Below, piece after piece: positions 33,831 through 46,043 of a stretch of DNA of 64,000 nt. The DNA is from Thuidium tamariscinum (Eukaryota; Streptophyta; Bryopsida; Hypnales; Thuidiaceae): the NCBI GenBank assembly GCA_947034885.2, contig OX344750.2, forward strand, positions 6,368,501 through 6,432,500, in the 5' to 3' direction. Position numbers and translations under genes: made by a program. The first letter of the stretch is position 1, and every line of letters begins with the position of its first letter. Below the pieces are notes generated by a model, which saw nothing but the letters and a program-made list of their open reading frames with translations, made no database searches and was not told the origin of the DNA.

Positions 33831-36748
33831 TCAAAGCATTTGCCAGTCATCTTCAGATGGAGGGCCTTTGGGAACGGATTCTCCCAGATCCAAGTTGCCG
33901 GCGTCTGCTGCTTTCGGGGGAGCGGACTTCTCAGCAACGGTAAACATGGGGGCTCCGTTGGATTGCTGGGCTAACTCAGATGACCGGGCGCAAAGGTCAT
34001 CAAACTCGGCTGTCACAAAGTGTCAACAACGTTTCACACAATTAATAGCAACCAAGGTCGTTAAACTGTTCATTAACAACTGCTCTCAAGTCTAAAACGA
34101 TTAAAGGTAAATAGTATTGAAGACCTGATCCCCGTTACCACGACCAACTCACCTCTTCCAATACACTTGTTTGAGACTTCAATTAGCACGTTGTGTAAGC
34201 AACCCTAGGCTGAGTGTCTATAGTCACCGATCTATGAAAGGAAACATGGACATCTACGGTCACTTAAAGTGGTCGAAAGATCTTTCAATCTGAAATTGGA
34301 TAAGATACTCATACATGGTAATTAAAAATTAATAGATATTGGCTATTGTAGTGAAAGTGATCTCTCCACAGCTCTTCATTGATCTCTTCGTGAAAGCACG
34401 CTTCTACATACGTCAATTTGTGTGAAAAAATAGCATCCTCTTCCTTGAGCAGAAAGCATCATAAGTAGACGTAGCAAACGCCTCAGGAGTCTCAAGAACA
34501 TGTAGCCTTCGGATAGTATTACGATGAATAAGATGCGGTAATTTTACCTCGGTCTCGACAGTAGAAGCCAATAGCAAGGGATGGATCGATAGAGTCCAAT
34601 GGAAGACGCCGCACAGCACTGCGCAACCAAAAAAACAGTCGTTTGAGGGAACAACCCGACATCGGAAAGTACTTTGGCAGACGAGCAAGTACCTTCTTCC
34701 ACAGAGATAGCCCAGACAAGGCGACACATCTCTATCAAACCCATACATTCTTAACACTAAATAAGCACACCTGGGAACACCCTTCCCACAATTTACAAAC
34801 AATTCAACCTAAATCACCATTAGCTGCTCCTCATCAAATGCAGATTATGAACTTTCTACGTACGCTTCAAAGCAGACGCCTGTACGAATCAGGACTGAAG
34901 CAAGGCTAGAAATGCATCAGGGCTACCTGCAATGATAGGAGCTCGTATCCAGCTCCAGATTCTCCGGCGTTACTGGCACAACCTACAAAGTAAGCACTGG
35001 AATTTATCAAGTGTCGATCATTTACAGCTGCGTCCACACTACCACATAAGTGCTGCTCATCAACACGCTAACGGATAGTGACTCCAATCTGCAAGGATTG
35101 GAAGAGGAGTCTGCGAAATCCTTTAGTCTCTACATAGATCTCTCAAATTTACCTGCTGTGTTTCGTGAGGGTCCAAGTACATCGCCTGATCATCTTGCAC
35201 ACCAACTAGGTACGTGGAAGCACCCGGCTTACCACCTGCAATCCCAAGACTCTGAGGGAAAGTGAACGTCGCTCTCAATGATGGTAAGTACCTGCATAAA
35301 TAAATAAAGTCTCCTATTTAGAGTTTATTAACTTCCTTAAAACTCTAATAAATTAAATGATGAAAGGGATCCGATTAAAAAAACATAGCTCTTTCACCAC
35401 AAGCTTGGAAATCACTCATTCAAGAAGAAAACAAAAACGCATTCAAATCTGCTCAATAAGGTGTCCTAACAGTAGAGGCGACAACGGATCTAAACAGTGG
35501 AAATTCTGCGGTACAAGGATCCATCACCATTGAAACAGGGCAATGCAACAAACCTGGGGTTCACTTTGTCAAGGCCAAGCACAAGAGGCACAAGCAACAA
35601 CAACGGGCTCCATTCTTCTGGAGGCTCTCCCCACTTCGAACACAACAACGCTACATCTTCCACGCATAAGACTGGTGCACCACCTCTCTCACCCTCAGCT
35701 TCTCCAGAAACAACATAAACAGAAAATGGTAATGCTCGCTTCGACCCAATCTTGTGGCTCTGATTTCTGTCGGCCTTAGACAGCGCTTCCAGGGTCCTAC
35801 AAAGAGCGTAAGGACCAAGCCAAGAACCCGCAACCAAGCCAAACGGGGTACCCGCCTCCAGCAAACTGTGGATCGAGAAGGAGCACGACTCAGAGTCACC
35901 AAAGCTTTCCAAGATTTGCAGGTACTCTTGCGAAGATGGCTGAGCAACAGAAAATAACGAAGCTTAAAACACGGCATGAGTACCTACATAAAGCTTAATC
36001 AGACCAAAATTTGAACGCCCAGCACCAACACCACGGAATGAATTCCCACTCGAAGACTTGCAAAAACACCAAAGGATCAAATGCGCAGCAGCAGCGTTGG
36101 AAAAAAATGAGAGACACCAACCTGTCCAGGATCCCGTCGCCATGACCGACCCAAACAGTGGCAAACAAGGGCCTGCATCACAGCCGCAAGTCAGATACTG
36201 CAGAAACAAGCAACGGACTGTTCACAATGACGCAGCCGATTCCAGGAGCAAAAAAATCGGCAGCAAATCACTGAAACAAGTACAAGCTGCGACTAATTAG
36301 AAGACAAACGCAATGCTCAGGTCCTACTAGAAATAATCACAGGAGTACCTGAGCTAAAAGCATCTGGCCGCTGCGTAACATGCATCCCCACCCTACATCG
36401 CTCGTCAATTTCGACTGGCCCACACATTCAAAACCTGCTGAAACAAATCAAAACGAAGCATTCACCAAGCTGTGCAAACTAAGGCTGTTCAAACCCGCCA
36501 ACAACGTGGTCACTGCAGACACGAACTCATACAAGCCAAAAGCGAAACAAACCTTTCCGGTATGTGATCCAGATTCGGGAACTGAAATCAAGGAGAAACT
36601 CCTCAAAAGCTTGAGCCGACGCAGCTTCATTGCTGGAATCTGCAGAAACCTTGTAGCACAATCCCAAAACCCAAATCTCACTCCCCGACGAAGCGTTGGC
36701 TGCTGTGTACCATCTGTGCCCCAGCAGACGCTCCTGCAGACGCCGCAT
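33831..36748 (-). CDS. ATG4: ATG4 autophagy cysteine protease (8 exons resolved, 5' end open)
   Basis: Exons in transcript order: 36748-36553 (the exon extends further 5'), 36434-36349, 36172-36122, 35939-35554, 35291-35153, 34982-34927, 34618-34548, 34009-33831. They splice in frame to 387 residues counted from the Met at 36748, ending TGA. The catalytic Cys is in GWGCMLRSGQM (Cys83), and Asp280 and His282 are in YLDPHE. FGDSES, GSWLGPYALCR, GGKPGAS and DPSLAIGFYCRD are family blocks. ATG4 trims the C-terminus of ATG8 and releases ATG8 from phosphatidylethanolamine in autophagy. The last residues, EDDWQML, form an ATG8-interacting motif. Plant ATG4 is about 470 residues, so 80 or so N-terminal residues remain upstream; the frame already continues as VVRRVVSCGS before this Met. 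Confidence 0.9.
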
Positions 36749-37477
36749 AGAGCCGCAACTCACCACTCGCCTTACCACCTCCAGCGCCCCTGCTTGTAGT
36801 ACCAGCTCAATAATGTAATAAAACACCCACCGACCCTCCCCTGTATCACTTCGGCACTATGCAGCTACCAATATCGTGTCTGAAGTTCGATCAATCCACC
36901 AAGTCAAGCGCCCTTTCTCTGCTCGAGTAAACCGCTTATAACACCTACTCCTCAACATGCACGCTCTTCCGCCGAGGATTAACTTCTTCGCACAACCTCC
37001 TCGCCGAAACTAAAATTTTCGCTGTGACAAAACAAGCACGAAACAAAGCAAAACTTCAAACCAATGCTTTTCGCACGCACAGTCGTGCATACTCAGGGAC
37101 TCATTACATCACTAAAACCCTAACTCCGACAATTCAAGAAGAACGTAGCCAGAAATATCCAGATATTCACGATCTTTGCCTGGTCAGTCACAGAAAAGCT
37201 ACGGTTGCTCTACGACAAGCGAAACACGCAAATACTCGGTGGGAGGAAACGTCTAATTACCTCCGTATAAAAAAAATAAGCCAGTAAACAGTACAGGATT
37301 TATAGCACTACTTGCGCGCACGGCAGGGTCCAAGGCCGCAGCATTTCACATACACCTCGAGAAGACAAGAGGACACTAAAATCCTTCCTACAAAGAATAG
37401 CAGTCGATTCAGACTGAAATGCAGTAACAAGATTACGAATCGAACCTAGTAACGAAACCACACAATGAATTGCTCAC

Positions 37478-37544
37478 CCGAGCGTTGTCCTCCGATCCTG
37501 TTCTTCGCAGCAAACCGTCCTTCACACCATTATGAGCTGCATCA
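37478..37544 (-). other. Candidate N-terminal exon of ATG4
   Basis: On the minus strand this 67-base segment follows a pyrimidine-rich tract ending TTTGTAG and precedes GTGAGC. It is open in one frame as DAAHNGVKDGLLRR and on, ending in phase 0. The variable N-terminus of plant ATG4 could begin here or farther upstream. How it joins the exon ending near 36795 is not resolved, because intermediate segments (about 37260-37390 and 36940-37010) have stops in some frames. Confidence 0.3.
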
Positions 37545-38180
37545 CTACAAATGAAAGCTATTCAATTTCACTGTTCTTCCTTGTAAGAGGCCGCGATCTT
37601 CTCCCCACGGCTTGCCCAGCCAAGAACCAATCCACGCTACTCTCACTCCGAACCCAATTAACACCGAACAGAAACCGATCCAAAAACTCTCAATCAAACC
37701 TTGAAAACGCACAACTCAATCACACCCCAAAGTGTGTAATCCGACCCGAAACCCTATCAAGCTCAATTCTCCCAATCGCATCCGTCCCACGCGAAACCGA
37801 AACTCCCGCCCGCCAACTGAAACTCAAGGCTCCCTACCAAAACATTCTGGCGGAACGGAAAACACGCAAAAGCAAATCACACGAAACAGAGCTCCAGCCA
37901 AAACCTAAAGAAATTCGCCCATTGGGAAGATTAGACGATGAGTTTTGAAACGGAAGTAGGAAGAATCTGCGCTCGTAAAGAAGAAGAGGGATTCGTAAGC
38001 CCTACCGGTGGATGGCGTAATCGGTCGATGGTGTGTGCGAATTCCTTCCCTGCGAACGACGCCACGCAAAATTTGACGAACAGTCGAGCTACGCTTCAAA
38101 CGAGAGAGACAACCCTTTCCATTGTTTGTTGTATGTATGTACTGGGAATCGTATTCGTATTCCATTATTTAGAATACAAT
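37545..38180 (-). promoter_or_regulatory. Probable 5' UTR/promoter of ATG4
   Basis: GC-richer sequence with CpG ends abruptly near 38200 against AT-rich DNA. On the minus strand it holds several short upstream frames, for example one starting ATGGGCGAATTTCTTTAG near 37925. No TATA box was settled on. Confidence 0.35.
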
Positions 38181-38229
38181 ACACTAGGGCTACGCTTTGA
38201 TTGTGGTGCAAAGAAGAGATTTTGATTTT

Positions 38230-39594
38230 TTTTTTTTTTAAGTTTTCTTGTAGTGACGAAAAGCCATTTATGTCAAAGAATGAAGAGACATTGCAAACAC
38301 ATAAGTATACATGATCTTCTTTTTTTTCCAATAATACCTTCATCATTAAGTGATCAAAGTTTTGTTTTTAATTTAGGTGAAACCTCTTCAATATAAATAT
38401 CATGGATAGAATTATGAATTTTTACTTCCTCCACCTTAGGTTTTAATTTTGTTCAACAAATTAATTCTATGAGGTATAAATACACTACCTTGATTTGTAT
38501 TGATGAATCTATGCCAAAGACAGAGTTTCACAAATTAAAAAAAGTTTAACCTCAATGATTAGCATTGTAGTCAACGTTTACTCATCACATACAATTAAGG
38601 TAAGTATTTAGTACTAGAAACAAAATTTTAGTTTTTTTAATCTATTTGGTTGTCTTGAGATCCATTGTAGTTGTAATAGTTTTTAAAATATCAAATAAGT
38701 ACAGTCCAACTAAAAGTTTAGTAAAGACAAGTGGTATATACAAAGATATACACAAGATTATTGCCTCTATAGAAAGCTATTGAATGCATGAAGAAAAAAG
38801 GCAAAGAGATGCAATCTAAGACCAAAGTGCAAATGCCAGTCCAATCTTAGAAGGTTAAAGAATGAAACTAGCATCTATTATCAATAGTGATAAAGACACC
38901 GTTGACAACGCTTTAGGATCCTATGGACTTGTGCGAATTCACCTACTTGCGGGATAAAGGTCAAGGTTGAATTCAATGAAACATCAAACGTCCATTTAGA
39001 TATTAGATTTGATGTGTTGTACTATATGAGTGGATAATGCAACCTAATTTATAATCCTACCCCTACTTCATACCTATGATTGGAGGAAATGGAGAGCTTT
39101 ATCCAATAGCCAATATGAGAACATCATTGTCAAATTTTTTTTTTATCAAAATAGACAATCTTATATTAATAATTTTCATCAAAATGGACAATCTTATTAA
39201 ATGAATTACTATACAACAATTTAATCACATTCCAAATTATAACTACCCAAACCCTACCAAATTCAATATGGCCAATTACATCTACCTATAGAGAAGCAAA
39301 AGTTTTGTTTACAAACTAAAAGAATGTTCTACCAGAGTAGGAAACCATACACTTCTATTTATCATTGAAAGGATACAAGTATGATTTTATCTACAAGTTG
39401 GCCCTTCAAAATCAATTAGAAATTTAGAATTAGTAAAATAATTATCATAATTCAACTAATAAATTTGAACTTAAATTGAAAAGTTTATTTTGAAAGTAAT
39501 AAATATTCAATTGAAGATCAATTTTAAAACAGTTTTAGTTTTTAGTTTTTAATTTCAATTTTATTTAAAAAAAATTTTTTGATAGTATAGCAAT
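38230..39594. other. AT-rich intergenic DNA
   Basis: No gene, RNA or clear repeat was recognised. A poly-T tract lies at 38228-38239. Nothing here is strong enough to annotate further. Confidence 0.4.
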
Positions 39595-39597
39595 TGA

Positions 39598-41551
39598 TAC
39601 TACAAGGGAAATGGGCCCTAATCTATAGAAATTTTGACAGAATAGTGTCCGAAATGACAACTACAACTTTTGAAATTCAGCACTTTGTCAATATGGTCAC
39701 TATTGCAATGTCTATCAAATTCTTGTCAATTTCTTTGTCAATTTTAACAAGTACGTTTAAAGTCTTCTAAGAAATTCAACAATTTTTTACAAATAACTTC
39801 TATTTCAAATATAAAACTTTTACTAACAATATGTAACACACAGCAATGTAACACACAACAATTTTCAACCACTCACCAACCACATCTAGGCATTACTTGT
39901 CTTTAAAGGAGAGAAGCTCCCTCAATATATGTGGAGTGGTCGGAGCACGGCCAATCCATGTGGGATATGTGCATTTTTTAAGTTAGGAGAGATCATAGTC
40001 AAGTTAGAAACCCGTGATTTGGTATTAAAACTAAGATTTCAAACCTCAATTAGGCATAGAAGTTTGTCTTTTTACAAAAAAAAAATTGAACTAAAACTAG
40101 TTAGAATATAAAATAGAGTTTTAAGTCCAAAAATCCATTTGACATTTAAAGCTACCAATCAAAAGTTCTGGACAAATTTCAAAGAGAAAATTTGGAAAAA
40201 TGTAAAAAGAACAATTTCAAACACCTCTTTGAAATTCCAAAACTTTTGATTGGAAACTTAAAATATAAAACGGATTTTTTTGAATGAAACTTCATTTAAT
40301 AATATAACTAGCTTTAGTTCAAAGTTTTTTACAAAAACACATTCTACTATGCCTAAATGAGGTCTGCAATCCTACTTTTAATACAATTCCTATTTCTAAC
40401 TTAGTGCTAAGTTAGAAATAGGAATTGTATTAAAAGTAGGATTGCAGACCTCATTTAGGCATAGTAGAATGTGTTTTTGTAAAAAACTTTGAACTAAAGC
40501 TAGTTATATTATTAAATGAAGTTTCATTCAAAAAAATCCGTTTTATATTTTAAGTTTCCAATCAAAAGTTTTGGAATTTCAAAGAGGTGTTTGAAATTGT
40601 TCTTTTTACATTTTTCCAAATTTTCTCTTTGAAATTTGTCCAGAACTTTTGATTGGTAGCTTTAAATGTCAAATGGATTTTTGGACTTAAAACTCTATTT
40701 TATATTCTAACTAGTTTTAGTTCAAATTTTTTTGTAAAAAGACAAACTTTGAACTAAAGCTAGTTATATTATTAAATGAAGTTTCATTCAAGAAAATCCG
40801 TTTTATATTTCAAGTTTCCAATCAAAAGTTTTGGAATTTCAAAGAGGTGTTTGAAATTGTTCTTCTTACATTTTTCCAAATTTTCTCTTTGAAATCTGTC
40901 CATAACTTTTGATTGGCAGCTTTAAATGTCAAACGGATTTTTGGACTTGAAACTCTATTTTATATTCTAACTAGTTTTAGACTTTTAGTTCAAATTTTTT
41001 TGTAAAAAGACATTCTTCTATGCCTAATTGAGGTTTGAAATCTTAGTTTTAATACTAAATCATGGGTTTCTAATTTGACTATGAGCTCTCCTAACTTCAA
41101 AAATGCACATATCCCATATGGATTGGCTATGCTCCTACCTCCATATGTGTATATATATAGCTTCCCTTCCCCATTCACTTCACAATTACAAATGGTTCAT
41201 ATACTTTTGAAAATAATAAAAATTTATTAATTCAAAAATATTCATCTAAACATTTATCATTCATCCAATAAAATTTCATCCAAATTTTTTTTGGCCATTA
41301 TTTCAATTATTTTATTAAATCTTTGGATAATAAAATAATTTTTTTGAATTAAATGACGTGTCAAAAAGAATCCACGGTGGCAAAGGAGTGAAAAAAAAGA
41401 CTTGCTAACGTGTATTCATGTCTAAATCTACAAAAAAATTGACAAAATTTGGTCAATTGGATGTCCGAATCAGGGTCTCCTAACCTACAAAAGAATTGAT
41501 AGAATTCTGTCACATTTTTTGTCAATTAGGACACAGTTTTCCCTTGTAGTG
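39598..41551. mobile_element. 1954-bp CACTA-like non-autonomous element
   Basis: The right end reads TTTTCCCTTGTAGTG and the left end TACTACAAGGGAAA, so both match CACTACAAGGGAAA apart from one base at the left. The 3-base flank TGA is present on both sides (39595-39597, 41552-41554), as expected for CACTA (En/Spm). There is no transposase. The interior is occupied by a large foldback (see the palindrome entry). Confidence 0.78.
39928..41150. repeat. Large palindrome with a second, diverged arm
   Basis: Around a 2-base centre at 40404-40405 (CTAACTTAG-TG-CTAAGTTAG), some 345 bases on each side (about 40061-40403 and 40406-40747) are almost perfectly complementary. At 40748 the right arm jumps back to TTTGAACTAAAGC and runs through a second, more diverged copy to about 41150. 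That copy alone pairs with the outermost left segment (39931-40060; CCAATCCATGTGGGATATG against CATATCCCATATGGATTGG). The transcript of either strand would form a long hairpin. Confidence 0.85.
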
Positions 41552-41554
41552 TGA

Positions 41555-41836
41555 TCTTATGATATAGATATAAACCATAAATCACGTCTTGAAGTCATTA
41601 TTAAAATATCCTTGTATATTGCATTTTATAGGACTTCTTTATAATATAAAAATTTTGAACTATTATAGTCTTTCAAGGATTAAAGGTTAGAATAAGATCA
41701 TTTTATAATATCTATCTTTTCCATCTAGGATTCCAAGTGATATCTCATATATGAAAAATGGCATGGGCCTTAGCATCAATATATGTAAATCCAACTAGGA
41801 CCATAATCTATTTATTGGTCAAAGATTGCTTTGATA
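41555..41836. other. AT-rich spacer
   Basis: Between the CACTA-like element and the nested transposon complex. No feature was recognised. Confidence 0.4.
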
Positions 41837-43620
41837 TGGTGATTGCAAGAAACACCTCTACTATTTTCTATCACTCAATGTGTGCTCACCTTTTTTTTGG
41901 CCATAAATTTTGTGTTTTGGATTTACATAATTCAAAATTTATAGAGAAGGTAATCATGGCTAATATACACTTTACCTAATTTTTTTGGAGTTTTTAAAGA
42001 TAGTTAAATATCTAGAAATAGATCCCAATTTAATGTCACACTTGCCAATTTGGAGGTCTTTATTACTATTTAAGACCCAAGAAAACAAATTTTGAGCTAA
42101 AATTTAGAGATAATGGTCTTCCAATAGACTTGTATCTAATAGACAAAGGAATTTTTTAAATAATTATTTTTATGTGCTGTAAAAGCTCACAAAGTAAACT
42201 ATTTTCTACTTGCATTTTGAAATGTGTAAAAAATGATTTTGGTTTTTTTTTTTTATGAATGTCCATCTCAATAAGTTGTTGCAAAAAGACTATTTTTATT
42301 TTGTTTTTCTATTTTTTCCTACTTAAAACATCAAAGTAGGTATTTTCTTGAGATTTGGCACTTTCTAGTCCTCCCACTTAGAGAATTTTTCTATACATTT
42401 CTTTTGGTGGTTACCTTTGTCTTAAAGATGTATACTCATTAATCATAATTTTTTTTAATTCAAAATTATTTTTCTAATTTTAACCCCTAAAGGACCAAAG
42501 TGCCTTTTTTGGCAACTTAAAAATTTTGGGCAAATATGTGTGACTAGAGATTTCCATGTTTTGGGATCAAACTCTAATAGATGGTGTAGATAAGGAATAT
42601 CTTTAAATTCCAAAAAATTTTGTAACTTTTGATTGCATGGTTAGAAAAATTATTGCATTATTTGTTGTCTCTTTTTCAACTTGAGCAGTTTAGGCAGATG
42701 AAAAAAAACTACTTTTTTTAGAAATAAAAATTTGAAATTGATTTTATGAATTTATTTATATGTAGAAAGCTTTGAATCATTCCATTGGATTAATGAGTCA
42801 AAAGTTATGAAAAGATTTTGTTCACAGGTAGTTACAAATCCTCTACTCTGAAATCAATTTTAAAGTCCTTTATTTTATTCACTTTTCAATATTTTTGAAA
42901 AAAAATAAAATTGTTAACTAGCTCAGTCCTTGCTTCCCACCTCATTGAAAAATCTCCTCATTGTCAATATGAATATAAAAGAATTTGAAATGCCCCCACA
43001 TGACATCCACTTGAATTTATTTTTTAAAATTAAATGACATGAAATATGAGAATTGAAGGAGGCCAAAACAAGAAAGAAAGTGGCGGTTCATGTCTAGCAA
43101 AATAACTATCTTGAAAAGAAGCTTCCTTTCGAATCTTTTAACTTCCTCTCATGATCTTTCCCAAATAAGCATTATTGGATAGGTCATCTCTCTTTGCAAG
43201 CAATATTTGAAGTTTTGTGTTTTTGGATGCCAATTTTAATGCAACATATTGAATCCAATGATTTGCTATTTCTTCTTATTATATAGCACAACTAAGCTTT
43301 CTATAGAAGGAGATGAAGCAAAATACAAAAAGAGGGCCAAAGATGAAATAGTTATTCTAAAGCGGATTCTTGTAAGTTCAAATGTTATTTGTTTTTGTAG
43401 GATCCACTTGCCTATTGTTCTATATTCTTGTTTGAAATTCAATCATTTTTATTTATTTTCAAAAGTAGTTAATTAAGTTGATGTATATTGAGGAGGATTT
43501 GGCAATATAATGTTTGATTATTCAATATGGAGCACCATGTATATTTAGAGGTGAATTGGGAGAGTTAGGATCTAGAAATTTCGATTGTGATTCACAAGGG
43601 TGATGATGCTTTAGACAATG

Positions 43621-44352
43621 GGGTCATTGCAAAAAAGACCGAACGATTTTGGTAGCATTTTCCACAATACTGCTGAAATTTTTGGAAGTACTGTATAATT
43701 AGAAAAATAATTTTTAAAAAATGTAAAAAATATGTTTTATGTATATACCTCTAAAAAGAAGGTTCCCTGGGAAGGATAAGTGTAGAAAAATTCTCTAAGT
43801 AGGAGAACTAGAAAAGTGCAAATTTTCATGAAAATAGGTACTTTGACATTTTAATTTGTAAGAAATAGGAAAAAGAATTTTTTTTAAAACTAAAAATTTC
43901 AATTTGGGAGAACTTTATGATGAAGAGATTTCACCAAAAGAATTATCTCAAAACCATCTTAAATGTTAAAAAATACGCACGCAAGGGAGGCCTGTTAGCG
44001 CACATGTAGAGGAAAGAGAATAATGATTTTTGAGATTTCCTTTGGTAGAAACATGCCTACCTAGTATGGAAATAGGCCACAAAAGTTTCAGCTTTAGATT
44101 ATTAATTTTGGATGCTCCCTAGTACTAAAAACCCTTAAACTACAAAGTGTGACAAATTAGCTTAATTGAAATTTAATTAGAAAATGATTTTTTAATTTTT
44201 TTGAAAAATAAAGAATTTTATTGTTGTCATATCAGACATCTTCAATAAAAATTTCAAGGTAATATGGTTCATAATTTAAAAGTTATAGTCAATAACAACT
44301 CCGTCATTCAAAGTGTGATGCAAAATAGTACCGGTCTTTCTTGCAATCACCC
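43621..44352. mobile_element. 732-bp family B element, TSD AATG
   Basis: Begins GGGTCATTGCAAAAAAGACC and ends GGTCTTTCTTGCAATCACCC. It is flanked by AATG at 43617-43620 and 44353-44356. The interior is related to the 14-kb copy in reverse orientation (ATTCTCTAAGTAGGAGAACT against AGTTCTCCTACTTAGAGAAT). Confidence 0.85.
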
Positions 44353-44545
44353 AATGATAGGATGGGATGCTTGTAATGCTTCTTAATTTTAACTAAGAAG
44401 TGCGTATTAGATTGCATTTGAAATTTTGAATGTTGAAATTTTTTGATAGCTATATAATTCTTATTCTGGTGTCTTTGACATTTTATTGTTAATATTTTTT
44501 AATTTACGTGTTTTTGTATATTTTAATGCTTCTCTCTTCATTTGT

Positions 44546-45274
44546 GGGTGATTGCAAGAAACACTTGTCCTATTTTTTGTCCCCTTGACCTCCAACAGGT
44601 AGTTTTTTGCTCATAACTTTTGCATAGTTTTTCCTATCAACTTGAAATTTGGAATGAAGGTGCACACAAAAGTTTTATATGTTGTGTAATTTTTTCAATT
44701 TTTTAAAAATTAGTTTACTATTTTTAAACTGCCCCCAATTGGCTGTCTACCTTGGCCATTTTGGGGGGTTTTAGTCCTATTTTTGACCCAAAAATAAAAA
44801 TTTTGAGCTGAAAATTGGCATGCAAAGACCTCACCTAATGTTACACAAGACCACGAAGAGATTTTTTGAAAATACTATATTGTTCAACCTCCACATGCCA
44901 TCAAAGTCGCTGACTTTGCGCAAGTATAGAGAATAGAGTTAATTTTTTCCAAAGATGAAATTTGTTGGAAAAGAAAGACCTTTACTTGAAGAAAAAACGA
45001 TTTTTTCATTTTTCATTTTTTCATTTTTTTACTATTTTTACCAAATTAGTGAAAAAAGAGCTATTTTCATTGTATTTTCCATTGTCTATAACATTTAGAG
45101 AAAAAATTTCTTAGGTCTGAATTTCAAGAGACATAATATTCTCATTGCTCTTCAAATTATCCATATTTTTTTCAATTTAATAAAAATTTATTTCAAAGGG
45201 TCATAGGACTCATAGGACTCATTGATTTTAAGCCATTTTGAGCCAAAACCGGTAAGTGTTTCTTGCAACGACCC
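44546..45274. mobile_element. 729-bp family B element, TSD TTGT
   Basis: Begins GGGTGATTGCAAGAAACAC and ends GTGTTTCTTGCAACGACCC. It is flanked by TTGT at 44542-44545 and 45275-45278. The interior differs from the 14-kb copy and matches the decayed fragment at 14040-14180, so it is a second subfamily sharing termini. Confidence 0.85.
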
Positions 45275-46043
45275 TTGTAGAGAATTTTAGATATCGAAAG
45301 GTGACAAAGAAAGAGAAAGAGACATGAGATTGAAGACAAAGTTGTTGAAAAGATTAGAGTTAGAATCAAATGTAAAAGTGATGTAGTTAGGATAGGGTTT
45401 GCTACCCCTAAAAAAAATTAACAACCAATGAAATTTGGCCATGTGTATTATTTGTGGAAAATAAAAAAATAATACTTTGAAGTTGACATTGTGAAAAAAT
45501 ACCTACCTACTCTTAATTATTACAACATTTGAACCATTAGGATTGGCAATTTTCAATTTCACAAATAAATTCTTAACAATTTAGTATTCTAAATCATTTT
45601 CTACTTCTTTCTACTAACTATTTTTTTCCTATATGTTGTACAATTTCAAATGATTTGAAATTTTCTTAAGCATGTAGCCAACTTGCCTTGAAAAATGAAT
45701 CCAAAGAAAAACTACCATTTGGGACTTTTTTTATTTAAATGTGAGCTTATAAAGTGCAGCTACCTGATTTTTTGCAGGGCCAAAAGAAGGATTTTGGTCA
45801 ATTTAAATGCTCATATCTTATAATCCATATAGTAGAAAATTATGAAAAATTTTCCTCATATTTTCAAACTAGCATACTACAAGATCCTATGGTTGCATAT
45901 GTCTAAAAATAATATTTTTCAAGTATTCGATGCTTGTGTTGAAAATGGCAATTTTCAAGTGCTTTTGGTGAGAACATAGTCAAGGAACTGTAGGAGTTAA
46001 AGTTCTTCCAAAAAAATCATGAAAACGCATCAAAATTGACAAT

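Larger units (their letters stand above)
42484..45996 (+). mobile_element. TTAA-flanked element carrying nested insertions
   Basis: Starts CCCCTAAAGGACC after TTAA (42480-42483) and ends TGTAGGAG before TTAA (45997-46000). Its outer parts, 42484-42910 and 45480-45996, match the two halves of 18023-18967. The central 2.5 kb is extra and contains two complete family B elements. It has no transposase of its own. Confidence 0.78.

Noticed and set aside
35490-35912. A 140-residue single-exon ATG4-like protein
   Set aside because: Its C-terminal end (after KVNPR) reads past a GT donor into an intron, and its start Met is inside an exon; the spliced eight-exon model explains it better.
36527-36826. 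A Met at 36826 as the ATG4 start
   Set aside because: The codon there is GTG, and the preceding sequence looks like an intron with an acceptor near 36807-36795.
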